This document shows, piece after piece, positions 9,020-16,296 of a stretch of DNA of 61,892 nucleotides; position 1 is the first letter of the stretch; each line of letters begins with the position of its first letter. Location: NCBI GenBank assembly GCA_045649545.1, contig JAZRQE010000055.1:1-61892 (forward strand), written 5' to 3'. The notes beneath the pieces are model-generated. The model had not been told where the DNA came from and ran no database searches. It was given only the letters and a program-made list of their open reading frames with translations. Origin of the DNA: UMGS172 sp045649545 (GTDB taxonomy: Bacteria; Bacillota; Clostridia; Oscillospirales; Acutalibacteraceae). Both the position numbers and the translations under genes were made by a program.

Positions 9020-10258
9020 TTAATATTTACTTCCTGCCGACTCACCGGCTGAATATCCGGTTGAAAAAGCAATTTGAAGATTAAATCCGCCGGTGAAAGC
9101 ATCAACGTCTAAAACCTCACCCGCAAAATAAAGTCCCGAAACAATTTTAGATTCCATAGTTTTAGGATTAACCTCTGACAGTGAGATACCGCCCTTTGTG
9201 ACGATAGCCTCATCAATCGGTCTAAAGCCGGTCACCGTCAGTTTTAAGTTCTTCAACAATTTAACCAACCCAAGACGTTGCTCACGGGTAATTTGGTTGA
9301 TTTTTGCACTCGGCTCTATTTTAGAAAGTTTAACTATAATAGGTATCAGTTTTCTCGGCAACAGTTCGCCAAGCGAATTTATAAAATCCTTATTTTTGTT
9401 AGCCTCAAAGTCACGAAGCAAGCGTTCATCTAACTTTTCCTCAGAAAGTGCGGGCTTAAGGTCAATTACCACACTGTATTTTCCGCTTTCGGGCTCTTTT
9501 ATATATGCCGATGCACTTAAAATCACAGGGCCCGAAATTCCGTAATGTGTGAACATCAATTCACCGAAATCGGTGTAAACGGGCTTATTCGACTCACCCT
9601 CAAACACCGAAACGCTGATATTCTTAAGGCCCAAACCTTGTGCGTCAGAGCACCAACCCTCTGCCACGTTTACGGGAACTAACGACGGACGAAGTTCGGT
9701 TACCGTATGACCAACCGATTTTGCGAGATTATAACCGTCACCCGTTGAGCCGGTTAAGGGATAGGATAACCCACCGGTTGCGACAATAACACTGTCACTA
9801 AGAATTTCGCGTCCGCTTTCGCACTTAACTCCGGTAACTGCACCATTTTCCACAATCAGCTCGATTACGCGTTCTTCGAATATCTTAACACCGACATCCC
9901 TAACGGCACGTACCAAGGCGTCAACTATGTCAACCGCCTTGTCACTTTCGGGAAAAACACGGTTACCGCGTTCGGTTTTAAGCGGTACACCGTAGCGTTC
10001 AAAAAAGTTCATTGTATCAGCCGAAGAAAAATTTGAAAACGCTGAATACAAAAACCTGCCGTTGCCGGTCACGGCATTAACCAAACCGTTTAAATCGGTA
10101 TTATTAGTAACATTGCATCTGCCCTTGCCGGTTATCATAACCTTACGGGCAGGTCTGGGATTTCGTTCTAAAACAGTAACCTCTGCACCCATTGATGCGG
10201 CAGAATATGCCGCCATAAGTCCTGCAGCACCACCGCCGATTACCAATACAGTAGCCAT
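9020..10258 (-). CDS. BaiN/YhiN (HI0933) family NAD(P)/FAD-dependent oxidoreductase, second copy
   Basis: A 412-residue flavoprotein with the Rossmann motif GGGAAGLMAAYSAA, the family block KVMITGKGRCNVTNN, and the C-terminal GEVLDVDAFTGGFNLQIA. It differs clearly from the paralogue at 241-1455 (the N-terminal block here is RNPRPARKVMITGKGRCN). This copy is embedded in the cmk–ispH-S1 cluster, which is the more conserved location. Predicted cytosolic redox enzyme; the substrate is unknown, and bile-acid activity, known for one BaiN protein, should not be assumed. Confidence 0.87.
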   Translation of the reverse strand: MATVLVIGGGAAGLMAAYSAASMGAEVTVLERNPRPARKVMITGKGRCNVTNNTDLNGLVNAVTGNGRFLYSAFSNFSSADTMNFFERYGVPLKTERGNRVFPESDKAVDIVDALVRAVRDVGVKIFEERVIELIVENGAVTGVKCESGREILSDSVIVATGGLSYPLTGSTGDGYNLAKSVGHTVTELRPSLVPVNVAEGWCSDAQGLGLKNISVSVFEGESNKPVYTDFGELMFTHYGISGPVILSASAYIKEPESGKYSVVIDLKPALSEEKLDERLLRDFEANKNKDFINSLGELLPRKLIPIIVKLSKIEPSAKINQITREQRLGLVKLLKNLKLTVTGFRPIDEAIVTKGGISLSEVNPKTMESKIVSGLYFAGEVLDVDAFTGGFNLQIAFSTGYSAGESAGSKY

Positions 10259-10277
10259 ATTCCACCGTCCTTTTGAA

Positions 10278-10790
10278 TTAAAATAAATTTTTTGCCTGCT
10301 TTTTTAAGCCATAATAAATCGGCAAACCTAACACTGAACAAACCACAATCTCACCTATTGCCACCTGAAGTGCAACAACCGAAAAAGCTACAAGCGTGAA
10401 ACTGTCACCCAAAAACCACGTAACCTCAAGCCCTACTAAAACCGCATTAAAAAGTGTCGGCGGTATTATGCTTAAAAACGGGGTTGCCCTTTCGCACAAC
10501 CTTGCAATAAGCCTTATCGACACTGCCGACAACAACGTTGCCAATGTACCTACTGCAACGTCTATAATACCTAACGGACTTCCTAAGTTGCCGATAATAC
10601 AACCAATAGTAAGTCCGGGTACTGCTGCAGGCGTAAAGACGGCAAGAATGTTCAAGGCTTCGGATAATCTAAACTGAACTCCTAAATACGCCAATCCAAA
10701 AGCTGCCGATACATAGGTCAGCACAGCGTAGGCGGCTGAAATTAACGCCGCTGTCACGACAAAGCGTGACAGCGAAGTTCTTTTACTCAT
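10278..10790 (-). CDS. queT: QueT-family transporter for a queuosine precursor (ECF S component)
   Basis: A 170-residue protein with five or six membrane segments. The block VQFRLSEALNILAVFTP followed by IGCIIGNLGSPLG is characteristic of QueT (COG4708), the substrate-binding component of an energy-coupling-factor transporter for preQ0/preQ1-type queuosine precursors. The shared ECF ATPases and T protein are not in the window. A preQ1-I-like element lies directly before the start and includes its ribosome-binding site, which independently supports the substrate. It is located between rnhA and the flavoprotein gene in the long leftward operon. Confidence 0.83.
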   Translation of the reverse strand: MSKRTSLSRFVVTAALISAAYAVLTYVSAAFGLAYLGVQFRLSEALNILAVFTPAAVPGLTIGCIIGNLGSPLGIIDVAVGTLATLLSAVSIRLIARLCERATPFLSIIPPTLFNAVLVGLEVTWFLGDSFTLVAFSVVALQVAIGEIVVCSVLGLPIYYGLKKQAKNLF

Positions 10791-10796
10791 AAAAAT

Positions 10797-10840
10797 TCCT
10801 CCGTAGTTTTATTTTAAGTCAGGATTTTGCGAACTGACTA
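10797..10840 (-). promoter_or_regulatory. preQ1-I-like riboswitch, translational type
   Basis: On the leftward strand a 5-bp stem (GTCAG, 10834-10838 read as its complement, with CTGAC at 10818-10822) encloses the loop TTCGCAAAATC. An A-rich tail (TTAAAATAAAACTA) and then CGGAGG follow. This is the layout of class I preQ1 aptamers: P1 stem, UUCGC-type loop, A-rich tail that folds back as a pseudoknot, and a Shine-Dalgarno site taken into the fold. The ATG of queT is 7 nt past the GGAGG. There is no terminator, which fits control of translation inside an operon. Matched by eye to the family, not by covariance search. Confidence 0.65.
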
Positions 10841-10851
10841 TTTTAAAAAAA

Positions 10852-11292
10852 TTAATCCAAATATTTTTGGTATGCTCCGACTGCTAACGCGTCACACCGT
10901 TCGTTTTCCTCATGCCCTGCGTGACCTTTAATCCAATTAAATGTGACGTTATGACGTTCACACTGAACTAACAAAAGTTCCCACAAGTCCGAATTAAGTG
11001 CCGGCTTTTTATCAGCTTTTCTCCAGCCGTTTTTTCGCCAACCTTCTGCCCAACCTTTAGTAATACCGTTGACAACATACTGCGAGTCGGTCGTGAGCTC
11101 GACCTCGCACGGCTCTTTAAGTAAGGTCAACGCCTCAATACAGGCGGTCAGTTCCATTCGATTGTTGGTTGTCTCTTTTTCCCCGCCCGAAAGTTCCTTT
11201 TCGGTGGTATTATAACGGAGTACGGCACCCCAACCGCCCGGACCGGGATTGCCCGAACAAGCACCGTCGGTAAAAATATATACTTTTTTCAT
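10852..11292 (-). CDS. rnhA: Ribonuclease HI
   Basis: Cleaves RNA in RNA-DNA hybrids. The four acidic catalytic residues are present: D9 in IFTDGACSGNPG, E47 in NNRMELTA, D69 in TTDSQYV and D134 in ERCDALA, with H124 in KGHAGH. The 146-residue length is that of a bare RNase HI domain. It starts one base after the lexA stop, so it is expected to share lexA's transcript and its SOS response. Confidence 0.95.
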   Translation of the reverse strand: MKKVYIFTDGACSGNPGPGGWGAVLRYNTTEKELSGGEKETTNNRMELTACIEALTLLKEPCEVELTTDSQYVVNGITKGWAEGWRKNGWRKADKKPALNSDLWELLLVQCERHNVTFNWIKGHAGHEENERCDALAVGAYQKYLD

Positions 11293-11293
11293 A

Positions 11294-11893
11294 TTACCAA
11301 TACTTCCTGTAACTGCCGACTACCTTGCCCAAAATTTCCATATAATCAGGATAAATCGGGTCAAAATCGGGATTTTCAGGTAACAGATACGGTTTTTGAC
11401 CGTTCCTTTTAACCAAGCGTTTAACGGTAGCCTCGTCCTCTATCAAAGCTACAACAATATCACCGTCGCGACTTTCAAGCTCGCGGTTTGCAATGATAAT
11501 ATCACCGTCCAAAATACCGGCATCACGCATACTCAAACCCTTAACGCTTAAAGCAAACAATTCATCCGAACGCTCATTTGTCACGGGAAACGGAATATAC
11601 CCTTCTATCTGTTCAACCGCCAAAATCGGCACACCGGCAGAAACCCTGCCGATAACCGGTACCATAGAGGTATTTTCAGTACCTGCCAAGCGGATACCTC
11701 TTGACGATTTTGCATCCCTTATGATATATCCTTTTTCCTCTAATACCGACAAAGCCGCATGTACCGTCGAGGTTGAGGAAATTCCCGTAGCCTCACAGAT
11801 TTCTCTGACTGTCGGCGGGAAGGACTTACTCATAACCTTTTTAAGATAATTGTATACCGCTTCTTGACGTTTACTTAAATTTGTATCAGCCAT
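11294..11893 (-). CDS. lexA: LexA SOS repressor
   Basis: Winged-helix repressor (residues 1-70; FPPTVREICEATGISSTSTV is the recognition region) fused to a self-cleaving S24 peptidase. The Ala-Gly scissile bond is in GRVSAGVPI, the catalytic serine in GLSMRDAGI (most relatives have GDSM or GESM) and the lysine in ATVKRLVK. It is downstream of galU by 17 bp, so no promoter of its own is evident. The operon promoter about 2.5 kb upstream contains a LexA-box-like site, which suggests autoregulation through the operon. Confidence 0.95.
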   Translation of the reverse strand: MADTNLSKRQEAVYNYLKKVMSKSFPPTVREICEATGISSTSTVHAALSVLEEKGYIIRDAKSSRGIRLAGTENTSMVPVIGRVSAGVPILAVEQIEGYIPFPVTNERSDELFALSVKGLSMRDAGILDGDIIIANRELESRDGDIVVALIEDEATVKRLVKRNGQKPYLLPENPDFDPIYPDYMEILGKVVGSYRKYW

Positions 11894-11910
11894 TAATTGT
11901 CCCTCGCACT

Positions 11911-12783
11911 TTAAATTTCGGCAGCAATTTTCTTGATAAAATCTTTCAACTCATCCTTGACTTCAGGATGTTTTAATCCAACCTCAATGTTTGCCTTTAA
12001 AATGCCGAATTTATTTCCCATATCATAACGGATGCCGTCAAAATCAACACCCACCATGCCGTCACGTCGGGCTATTTCAGCCATTGCGTCGGTCAACTGC
12101 AATTCACCACCGGCACCGTTAGGGATAGTCTCTAAAACATCGAAAATGTCGGGAGTCAAAACGCATCGTCCCAAAATTGAGTACAATGAAAAAACCTTAT
12201 CTAATGACGGTTTTTCAATCATATCGTCAATAGCGTAAACGTTGTTTTCAATATTTTTAACCTTCATCGAACTGTATTTAACAATCTGTTCAGGGGTTAC
12301 TTCCTTAATGCCGACAGCACATTTTCCATGCTTTTCGAATGCATCTATAACCTGACCGACAACCGGTTTTTCGTCATTTATAATAACATCGTCACCGTAC
12401 AAGACGGCAAACGGCTCATCCTTCACAAAGCTTTTGGCACAAAGTACGGCGTGACCTAAACCCTTTGCCTCTTTTTGACGGATAAAGTAGATATTAGCCA
12501 TTTTAGCAACCGACTTTAATTCATTCAAAACGTCTTCCTTACCGCCGCGTTGCTCGAGTAAACGCTCTAATTCAAACGAATGGTCAAAATGGTCCTCGAT
12601 AACGCCCTTGCCACGGTTTGTGATAATGAGAATATCGGTAATTCCGGCGGCAACCGCCTCTTCAACAATATACTGTATTGCCGGTTTGTCAACAATCGTT
12701 AACATCTCTTTCGGCACTGCTTTTGAAGCCGGTAAAACTCTTGTTCCTAAACCTGCTGCAGGAATAATCGCTTTACGAATCAT
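11911..12783 (-). CDS. galU: UTP–glucose-1-phosphate uridylyltransferase
   Basis: Makes UDP-glucose for envelope polysaccharide and glycolipid. The nucleotide-binding head is IIPAAGLGTRVLPASKAVPK, followed by KPAIQYIVEEAV; the metal-binding region is VLYGDDVI, and the C-terminal part keeps EKPS and GGELQLTDA. The 290-residue length is typical. GGAG precedes the ATG. It sits between a zinc-binding membrane protein and lexA in the same leftward operon. Confidence 0.95.
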   Translation of the reverse strand: MIRKAIIPAAGLGTRVLPASKAVPKEMLTIVDKPAIQYIVEEAVAAGITDILIITNRGKGVIEDHFDHSFELERLLEQRGGKEDVLNELKSVAKMANIYFIRQKEAKGLGHAVLCAKSFVKDEPFAVLYGDDVIINDEKPVVGQVIDAFEKHGKCAVGIKEVTPEQIVKYSSMKVKNIENNVYAIDDMIEKPSLDKVFSLYSILGRCVLTPDIFDVLETIPNGAGGELQLTDAMAEIARRDGMVGVDFDGIRYDMGNKFGILKANIEVGLKHPEVKDELKDFIKKIAAEI

Positions 12784-12795
12784 AATAATTCTCCT

Positions 12796-13770
12796 TTACC
12801 ACAACATTGACGCAATAAACTGCGGTAAATAATTTTCTGCCAATAATATTACTACCATCCACATCAAACTGACCGAACCTGCCATACTTAAAGCAACATC
12901 TACATCATCAATATCGGGTTTTGAAGTTATTTTCTTGACATTTTCAAGAGTAAATCCTCTATAAAGCCAGTCTCCGAAGCGACCGACTAAAATCTTTGTT
13001 CCAAACTCTAATATTGCACCGAAAAACATCATAATCATCGGCACAAGGCTGAACTTATCAAAGTTTTCGGAAATAAGAGTGTAACTGTTGCGAAAACCCT
13101 CGCCCGACTCGGCTAAAACCTGATCATATTCAACTAAAAACGGGTAACCGCAAATACCTGCCGCCAAAGAAAGTGCAAGAAAAATAACTCCATAAAGGTA
13201 CATTTTTCTCGAAAAGCACCATGCTGCCGGTGACAAAAATGCCGCCCAGTTCCAAGAGCCTTTGTTGTGTTTCGTCAAAGTTGCAAATCTCGGCACATAA
13301 CGGTGTGAGTTTGAACCTACAAACTTTGCGATATCTTGAACCTTAACACCCTCGATTTCACTATCTTTCGGCAATCCGCCGTAAGCATCAATATTAAAAG
13401 GCATGCCACCCTGAAATACATTTGGTCCGCCTTTATGATGCTGTGAGCCGTTTGTACCTTCACCGGAATACGGCTGACCGCAATAGGGACAAAAACTGCC
13501 GTCCTCTGAATGTGACTCACGTTTGCAATGAGGACAAACCTTTGTCACTCTGTTTTGTGTTTGTGTTTCCTGATTTTCGGCTTCTCTTTCTATTAGTCTA
13601 TCATACTGTCTATCGGTGCCGTGGTCAGCCTCAACACCGCAATGACCGACAGTATTCCAGCAATCTCTGTGATGCGGAGCACCACAATGAGGACAAATCA
13701 CAACATCGTCATCCTCAAAAAGGTAGCCCTTACAAATTTGACACTGCTTATTTTCTGAATCTTGCTTCAT
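12796..13770 (-). CDS. RING-finger-like, zinc-ribbon membrane protein (DUF2628-like C-terminus)
   Basis: The head holds a prokaryotic RING-like cluster: CQIC, then CPHCGAPHHRDCWNTVGHC, and a second zinc ribbon, CPHCKRES followed by CPYCGQPY. A Gly/Gln-rich linker follows. The C-terminal half has about four membrane segments, with the WNWAAFLSPAAWCFSRKMY motif typical of DUF2628-type proteins. The start is set at the ATG at 13768-13770 because GGAG lies upstream; a 30-residue longer frame overlaps the Nudix gene and lacks a site. The real start still overlaps that gene by 23 bp. Predicted to hang its zinc domain in the cytoplasm; function unknown. Confidence 0.75.
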   Translation of the reverse strand: MKQDSENKQCQICKGYLFEDDDVVICPHCGAPHHRDCWNTVGHCGVEADHGTDRQYDRLIEREAENQETQTQNRVTKVCPHCKRESHSEDGSFCPYCGQPYSGEGTNGSQHHKGGPNVFQGGMPFNIDAYGGLPKDSEIEGVKVQDIAKFVGSNSHRYVPRFATLTKHNKGSWNWAAFLSPAAWCFSRKMYLYGVIFLALSLAAGICGYPFLVEYDQVLAESGEGFRNSYTLISENFDKFSLVPMIMMFFGAILEFGTKILVGRFGDWLYRGFTLENVKKITSKPDIDDVDVALSMAGSVSLMWMVVILLAENYLPQFIASMLW

Positions 13771-14299
13771 ATCTTTTCTTTCTCCGTCTTGAAGCAGATT
13801 TTTTATCAAAAGCCTGAAAAACCGCCTCAAAATATTCATTGCCGTAGTTGTGGAATTCACCGTTTTTTATCATCTGTCTTAACTTGTTACGGTGTACCCA
13901 TTTAGCCTCGCTAACTTCTTCTTCCTGCAACTTTAGGTCAGATACAGGTAAAGTTCTGCAGACTAAGAAAACATTTAAAATCGAGTTTTTTCTGACCATA
14001 TTTTTAATAGGTCTTAAATCCTCCTTGGGAACCTCAATTCCCATTTCTTCGGCCAACTCGCGCTTGGCTGCATCAACTGCCGTTTCGCCTGACAAAGCAC
14101 TGCCGCCGATAGCCGCCCATTCACCCGGCATAAGCGGTTTTGAAAAACTTCTGCGTTGAATTAATACTCTTCCGTCATTACCCAAAATCCAGATATGCAC
14201 AACCAAATGGTATTCGCCCTTCATAAGGCAAATTCTTTTACGCTCAACCGTTTTTCCGGTGGGTTCACCGTTACGGTCAAGTATATCCCATACTTCCAT
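13748..14299 (-). CDS. Nudix hydrolase
   Basis: The Nudix box GGSALSGETAVDAAKREL continuing AEEMGIEV matches Gx5Ex7REUXEEXGU. The MEVWDILDRNGEPTGKT head and LVVHIWILGNDGRVLIQRR resemble the IDI/YfcD-like branch, which acts on diphosphate-linked small molecules. The start chosen is the ATG at 14297-14299, where family similarity begins; a GTG at 14321-14323 behind AAGGAGA is an alternative with tight spacing. The C-terminus is very basic (KKSASRRRKKRYEARFRK). It is the first gene of the long leftward operon, about 135 nt from the predicted transcription start. Confidence 0.85.
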   Translation of the reverse strand: MEVWDILDRNGEPTGKTVERKRICLMKGEYHLVVHIWILGNDGRVLIQRRSFSKPLMPGEWAAIGGSALSGETAVDAAKRELAEEMGIEVPKEDLRPIKNMVRKNSILNVFLVCRTLPVSDLKLQEEEVSEAKWVHRNKLRQMIKNGEFHNYGNEYFEAVFQAFDKKSASRRRKKRYEARFRK

Positions 14300-14340
14300 A
14301 CAAAAACGTTCCGTGACACACACGGCTCTCCTTGAAAAAT

Positions 14341-14358
14341 TCCGCACCTTGTGTGCGG
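14341..14358 (-). promoter_or_regulatory. Leader hairpin of the Nudix-led operon
   Basis: In the leader, CCGCAC and GTGCGG pair around a short loop and are followed by AATTTTTC on the leftward strand, a weak attenuator-like arrangement. A second small hairpin (CCGTG/CACGG) lies between it and the gene start. Regulatory meaning is inferred only from position. Confidence 0.35.
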
Positions 14359-14439
14359 TTGCAGACCGTTTCAAAGCGAAATTGCCGCTTTCATCCTTGT
14401 ATATAAGGCTACAATCCGCCACAATACATACTTTTCTTT

Positions 14440-14468
14440 ATTGTACCAAACTTTTGTTCGATATTCAA
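14440..14468 (-). promoter_or_regulatory. Sigma-A promoter with an embedded LexA-box-like site
   Basis: On the leftward strand, TTGAAT, a 17-bp spacer and TACAAT form a good housekeeping promoter for the Nudix–galU–lexA–ispH operon. The spacer contains CGAACAAAAGTTTG (14447-14460), one mismatch from the Bacillus-type SOS box CGAAC-N4-GTTCG. A repressor bound between -35 and -10 would block transcription. lexA itself is the fourth gene of this operon. Confidence 0.65.
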
Positions 14469-14529
14469 TATATTTTTTACCTTTCATATAGAATTTATAA
14501 AATATTTACACATTAAACCTCGCTTTATA

Positions 14530-14558
14530 TTGCCTTGTGAAAATTTATAAGGTATAAT
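14530..14558 (+). promoter_or_regulatory. Sigma-A promoter of the 14605 membrane gene
   Basis: TTGCCT, a 17-bp spacer and TATAAT lie 46 bp before the start codon. Confidence 0.7.
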
Positions 14559-14604
14559 ATTAAAAAATATTTAATACCAACTTAAATTTTGTAAGGAATG
14601 TTTT

Positions 14605-15333
14605 ATGAAAGAAGATAAGAAACCGAATAAACTGTACTCTTGGTTTAAAGAATATTTTGTCGGCTACCGAAAACAGTTTTGGTACATTGCCGGTATGGTT
14701 TTAACCTTTTTATCAGTAGCGATAATGTTAGTTTCAATGATTTTTATGTATTTTGGAAGTAACGTATCGGTTGCTTGGTTTATATGTTCCTGCCCGGTTT
14801 TGGTGTTTGGAATATTAACCGCCGTTTCGACTAAAAGGCGTTATGAGGAAGCAATAGCCTTTGACCGCGAGCCGATACCAATGTTCTGGCACATCCGTTA
14901 CGTAATACTTTTGTTGCGTGAGTTTATCGCCCGTCACGGACTCTGGCGGTTTATATTTATAACTTTAACCGCAATCTCGTTAACTGTAACAATAGTATTT
15001 GCCGGAATTTGCGGACACTTTTACCTTGAACGCGATGATATTGAAAGAAATATAGACTATATGTCCAACAACGCCGTTTATGATGAATATAGAGCTTTAT
15101 GGGAAGAAAGTTATTTGAGCGGCGACAACGAAACAGCCGGTAAATATTTTGAAATAATGGAAGAATACCAATCCAAAAATGCCCCTGGCTACGCAAAAAT
15201 TATTGAGTTTACAGAAAGTCTTAATGAAAACCTTTTAAAACTCGGAATTTCAGCCGCTGTAACCGCATTTTTAGGTGTTGTGATGGTTGCCTATATTTTG
15301 AGGCAGCGTCGGTTAAAGGCTTTTAAAAATTGA
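14605..15333 (+). CDS. Uncharacterised membrane protein
   Basis: A 242-residue protein that I do not recognise. Membrane segments lie near residues 26-50, 55-73, 115-138 and 213-232. Between the third and fourth is an external or cytosolic helical stretch of about 70 residues, rich in Glu and Tyr. The ends are basic. It is transcribed alone from its own sigma-A promoter and closed by a terminator. It is divergent from the Nudix-led operon. Confidence 0.6.
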   Translation: MKEDKKPNKLYSWFKEYFVGYRKQFWYIAGMVLTFLSVAIMLVSMIFMYFGSNVSVAWFICSCPVLVFGILTAVSTKRRYEEAIAFDREPIPMFWHIRYVILLLREFIARHGLWRFIFITLTAISLTVTIVFAGICGHFYLERDDIERNIDYMSNNAVYDEYRALWEESYLSGDNETAGKYFEIMEEYQSKNAPGYAKIIEFTESLNENLLKLGISAAVTAFLGVVMVAYILRQRRLKAFKN

Positions 15334-15349
15334 AAACTATCAAACAAAA

Positions 15350-15383
15350 AAACACGGACTACTCGAAAGAGTAGCCCGTGTTT
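15350..15383. terminator. Bidirectional terminator between convergent genes
   Basis: A 15-bp stem (AAACACGGACTACTC / GAGTAGCCCGTGTTT, one mismatch) with a GAAA loop, A-rich on the left and T-rich on the right. It serves the 14605 gene and the PRTase gene. Confidence 0.85.
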
Positions 15384-15387
15384 AATT

Positions 15388-15927
15388 TTACTTAAAGAAT
15401 ACCGGCAACGGCTCAAGGAAAACAATGTCGTCACGCTTTGCGGCATCGCCCTCAGCTAAAACTGCACAGCAATCGGCAATAATACTGCCTGCTTGAGTCA
15501 CCAACTTTTTCATAGCCTCTAACGACTCACCCGTGCTGATAACATCGTCAATGATAAGCACTTTTTTACCCTTCATTAATTTGACCTCGTCAACACCCAA
15601 ATATAAGTGTTGCTGATGTTGAGTGGTAATCGAAGTAACATCAACCGAAATAGGATTTCTCATATAAACCTTAGGACCTTTACGTGCAACAACATACGGC
15701 TTGCCCGACTGACGGGAAAGTTCGTATGCCAAAGGAATACTTTTTGCTTCAGGAGTTGCAATAACATCAAAGTCCTTAACCTTTTTAAGCAACTCTGAAC
15801 ATGCAGCAACGGTAAGTTCAACATCACCGAAGATAATAAACGCGGCAATGTCAAGATGCTCGTTTACGGCACAAAGCGGAAGTTCACGCCTTAAGCCAGC
15901 AATTGTCATTTCATAAACCTTGTTCAT
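15388..15927 (-). CDS. Adenine phosphoribosyltransferase-like PRTase
   Basis: A type I phosphoribosyltransferase of 179 residues. The PRPP-binding motif is KVLIIDDVISTGESL, and the PPi loop region is FDVIATPEAKSIPLAYELS. Closest in shape to Apt (length about 175, YVVARKGPKVYM like the Apt RKPGK loop), so adenine salvage is the best guess, though a xanthine-type or regulatory role cannot be excluded. It is the last gene behind alaS and the HIT protein; GGAGG lies before the ATG. Confidence 0.75.
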   Translation of the reverse strand: MNKVYEMTIAGLRRELPLCAVNEHLDIAAFIIFGDVELTVAACSELLKKVKDFDVIATPEAKSIPLAYELSRQSGKPYVVARKGPKVYMRNPISVDVTSITTQHQQHLYLGVDEVKLMKGKKVLIIDDVISTGESLEAMKKLVTQAGSIIADCCAVLAEGDAAKRDDIVFLEPLPVFFK

Positions 15928-15946
15928 ATTTAATCCTCCAATTTTA

Positions 15947-16285
15947 TCAACCCGGAGGCCACTCTAAAGAGCGTCCTGCCAACATATGAAAATGCAAATG
16001 TCCTACAGTTTGACCGCCGTCGCGACCGCAGTTATTAACAACGCGGTAACCGTCAGTTAAGTTTTCCTGCTTTGCAATCAAAGCAATAACTTCAAATATT
16101 TTAGCAATAACAGAACTGTTTTCAGGCGTTATCTCATCGGCACACTTAATGTGCTTTTTAGGGATAATAACCGCATGGAACGGTGCTTGCGGAGCAATAT
16201 CAGCGAAAGCCAAAACCTCGTCTGTTTCATATATCTTAGTCGAAGGGATTTCGCCTGCGACGATTTTACAAAATAAGCAATCCAT
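15947..16285 (-). CDS. HIT family nucleotide hydrolase (HinT-like)
   Basis: The histidine triad GHLHFHMLAG carries H96, H98 and H100. The N-terminal CLFCKIVAGEIPS is typical of HinT/PKCI-like purine nucleoside phosphoramidases, which hydrolyse aminoacyl-AMP among other substrates. Length 112 is normal. It lies 11 bp after alaS, a meaningful neighbour since such proteins can act on aminoacyl-adenylates. Confidence 0.92.
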   Translation of the reverse strand: MDCLFCKIVAGEIPSTKIYETDEVLAFADIAPQAPFHAVIIPKKHIKCADEITPENSSVIAKIFEVIALIAKQENLTDGYRVVNNCGRDGGQTVGHLHFHMLAGRSLEWPPG

Positions 16286-16296
16286 AACCTGACTCC

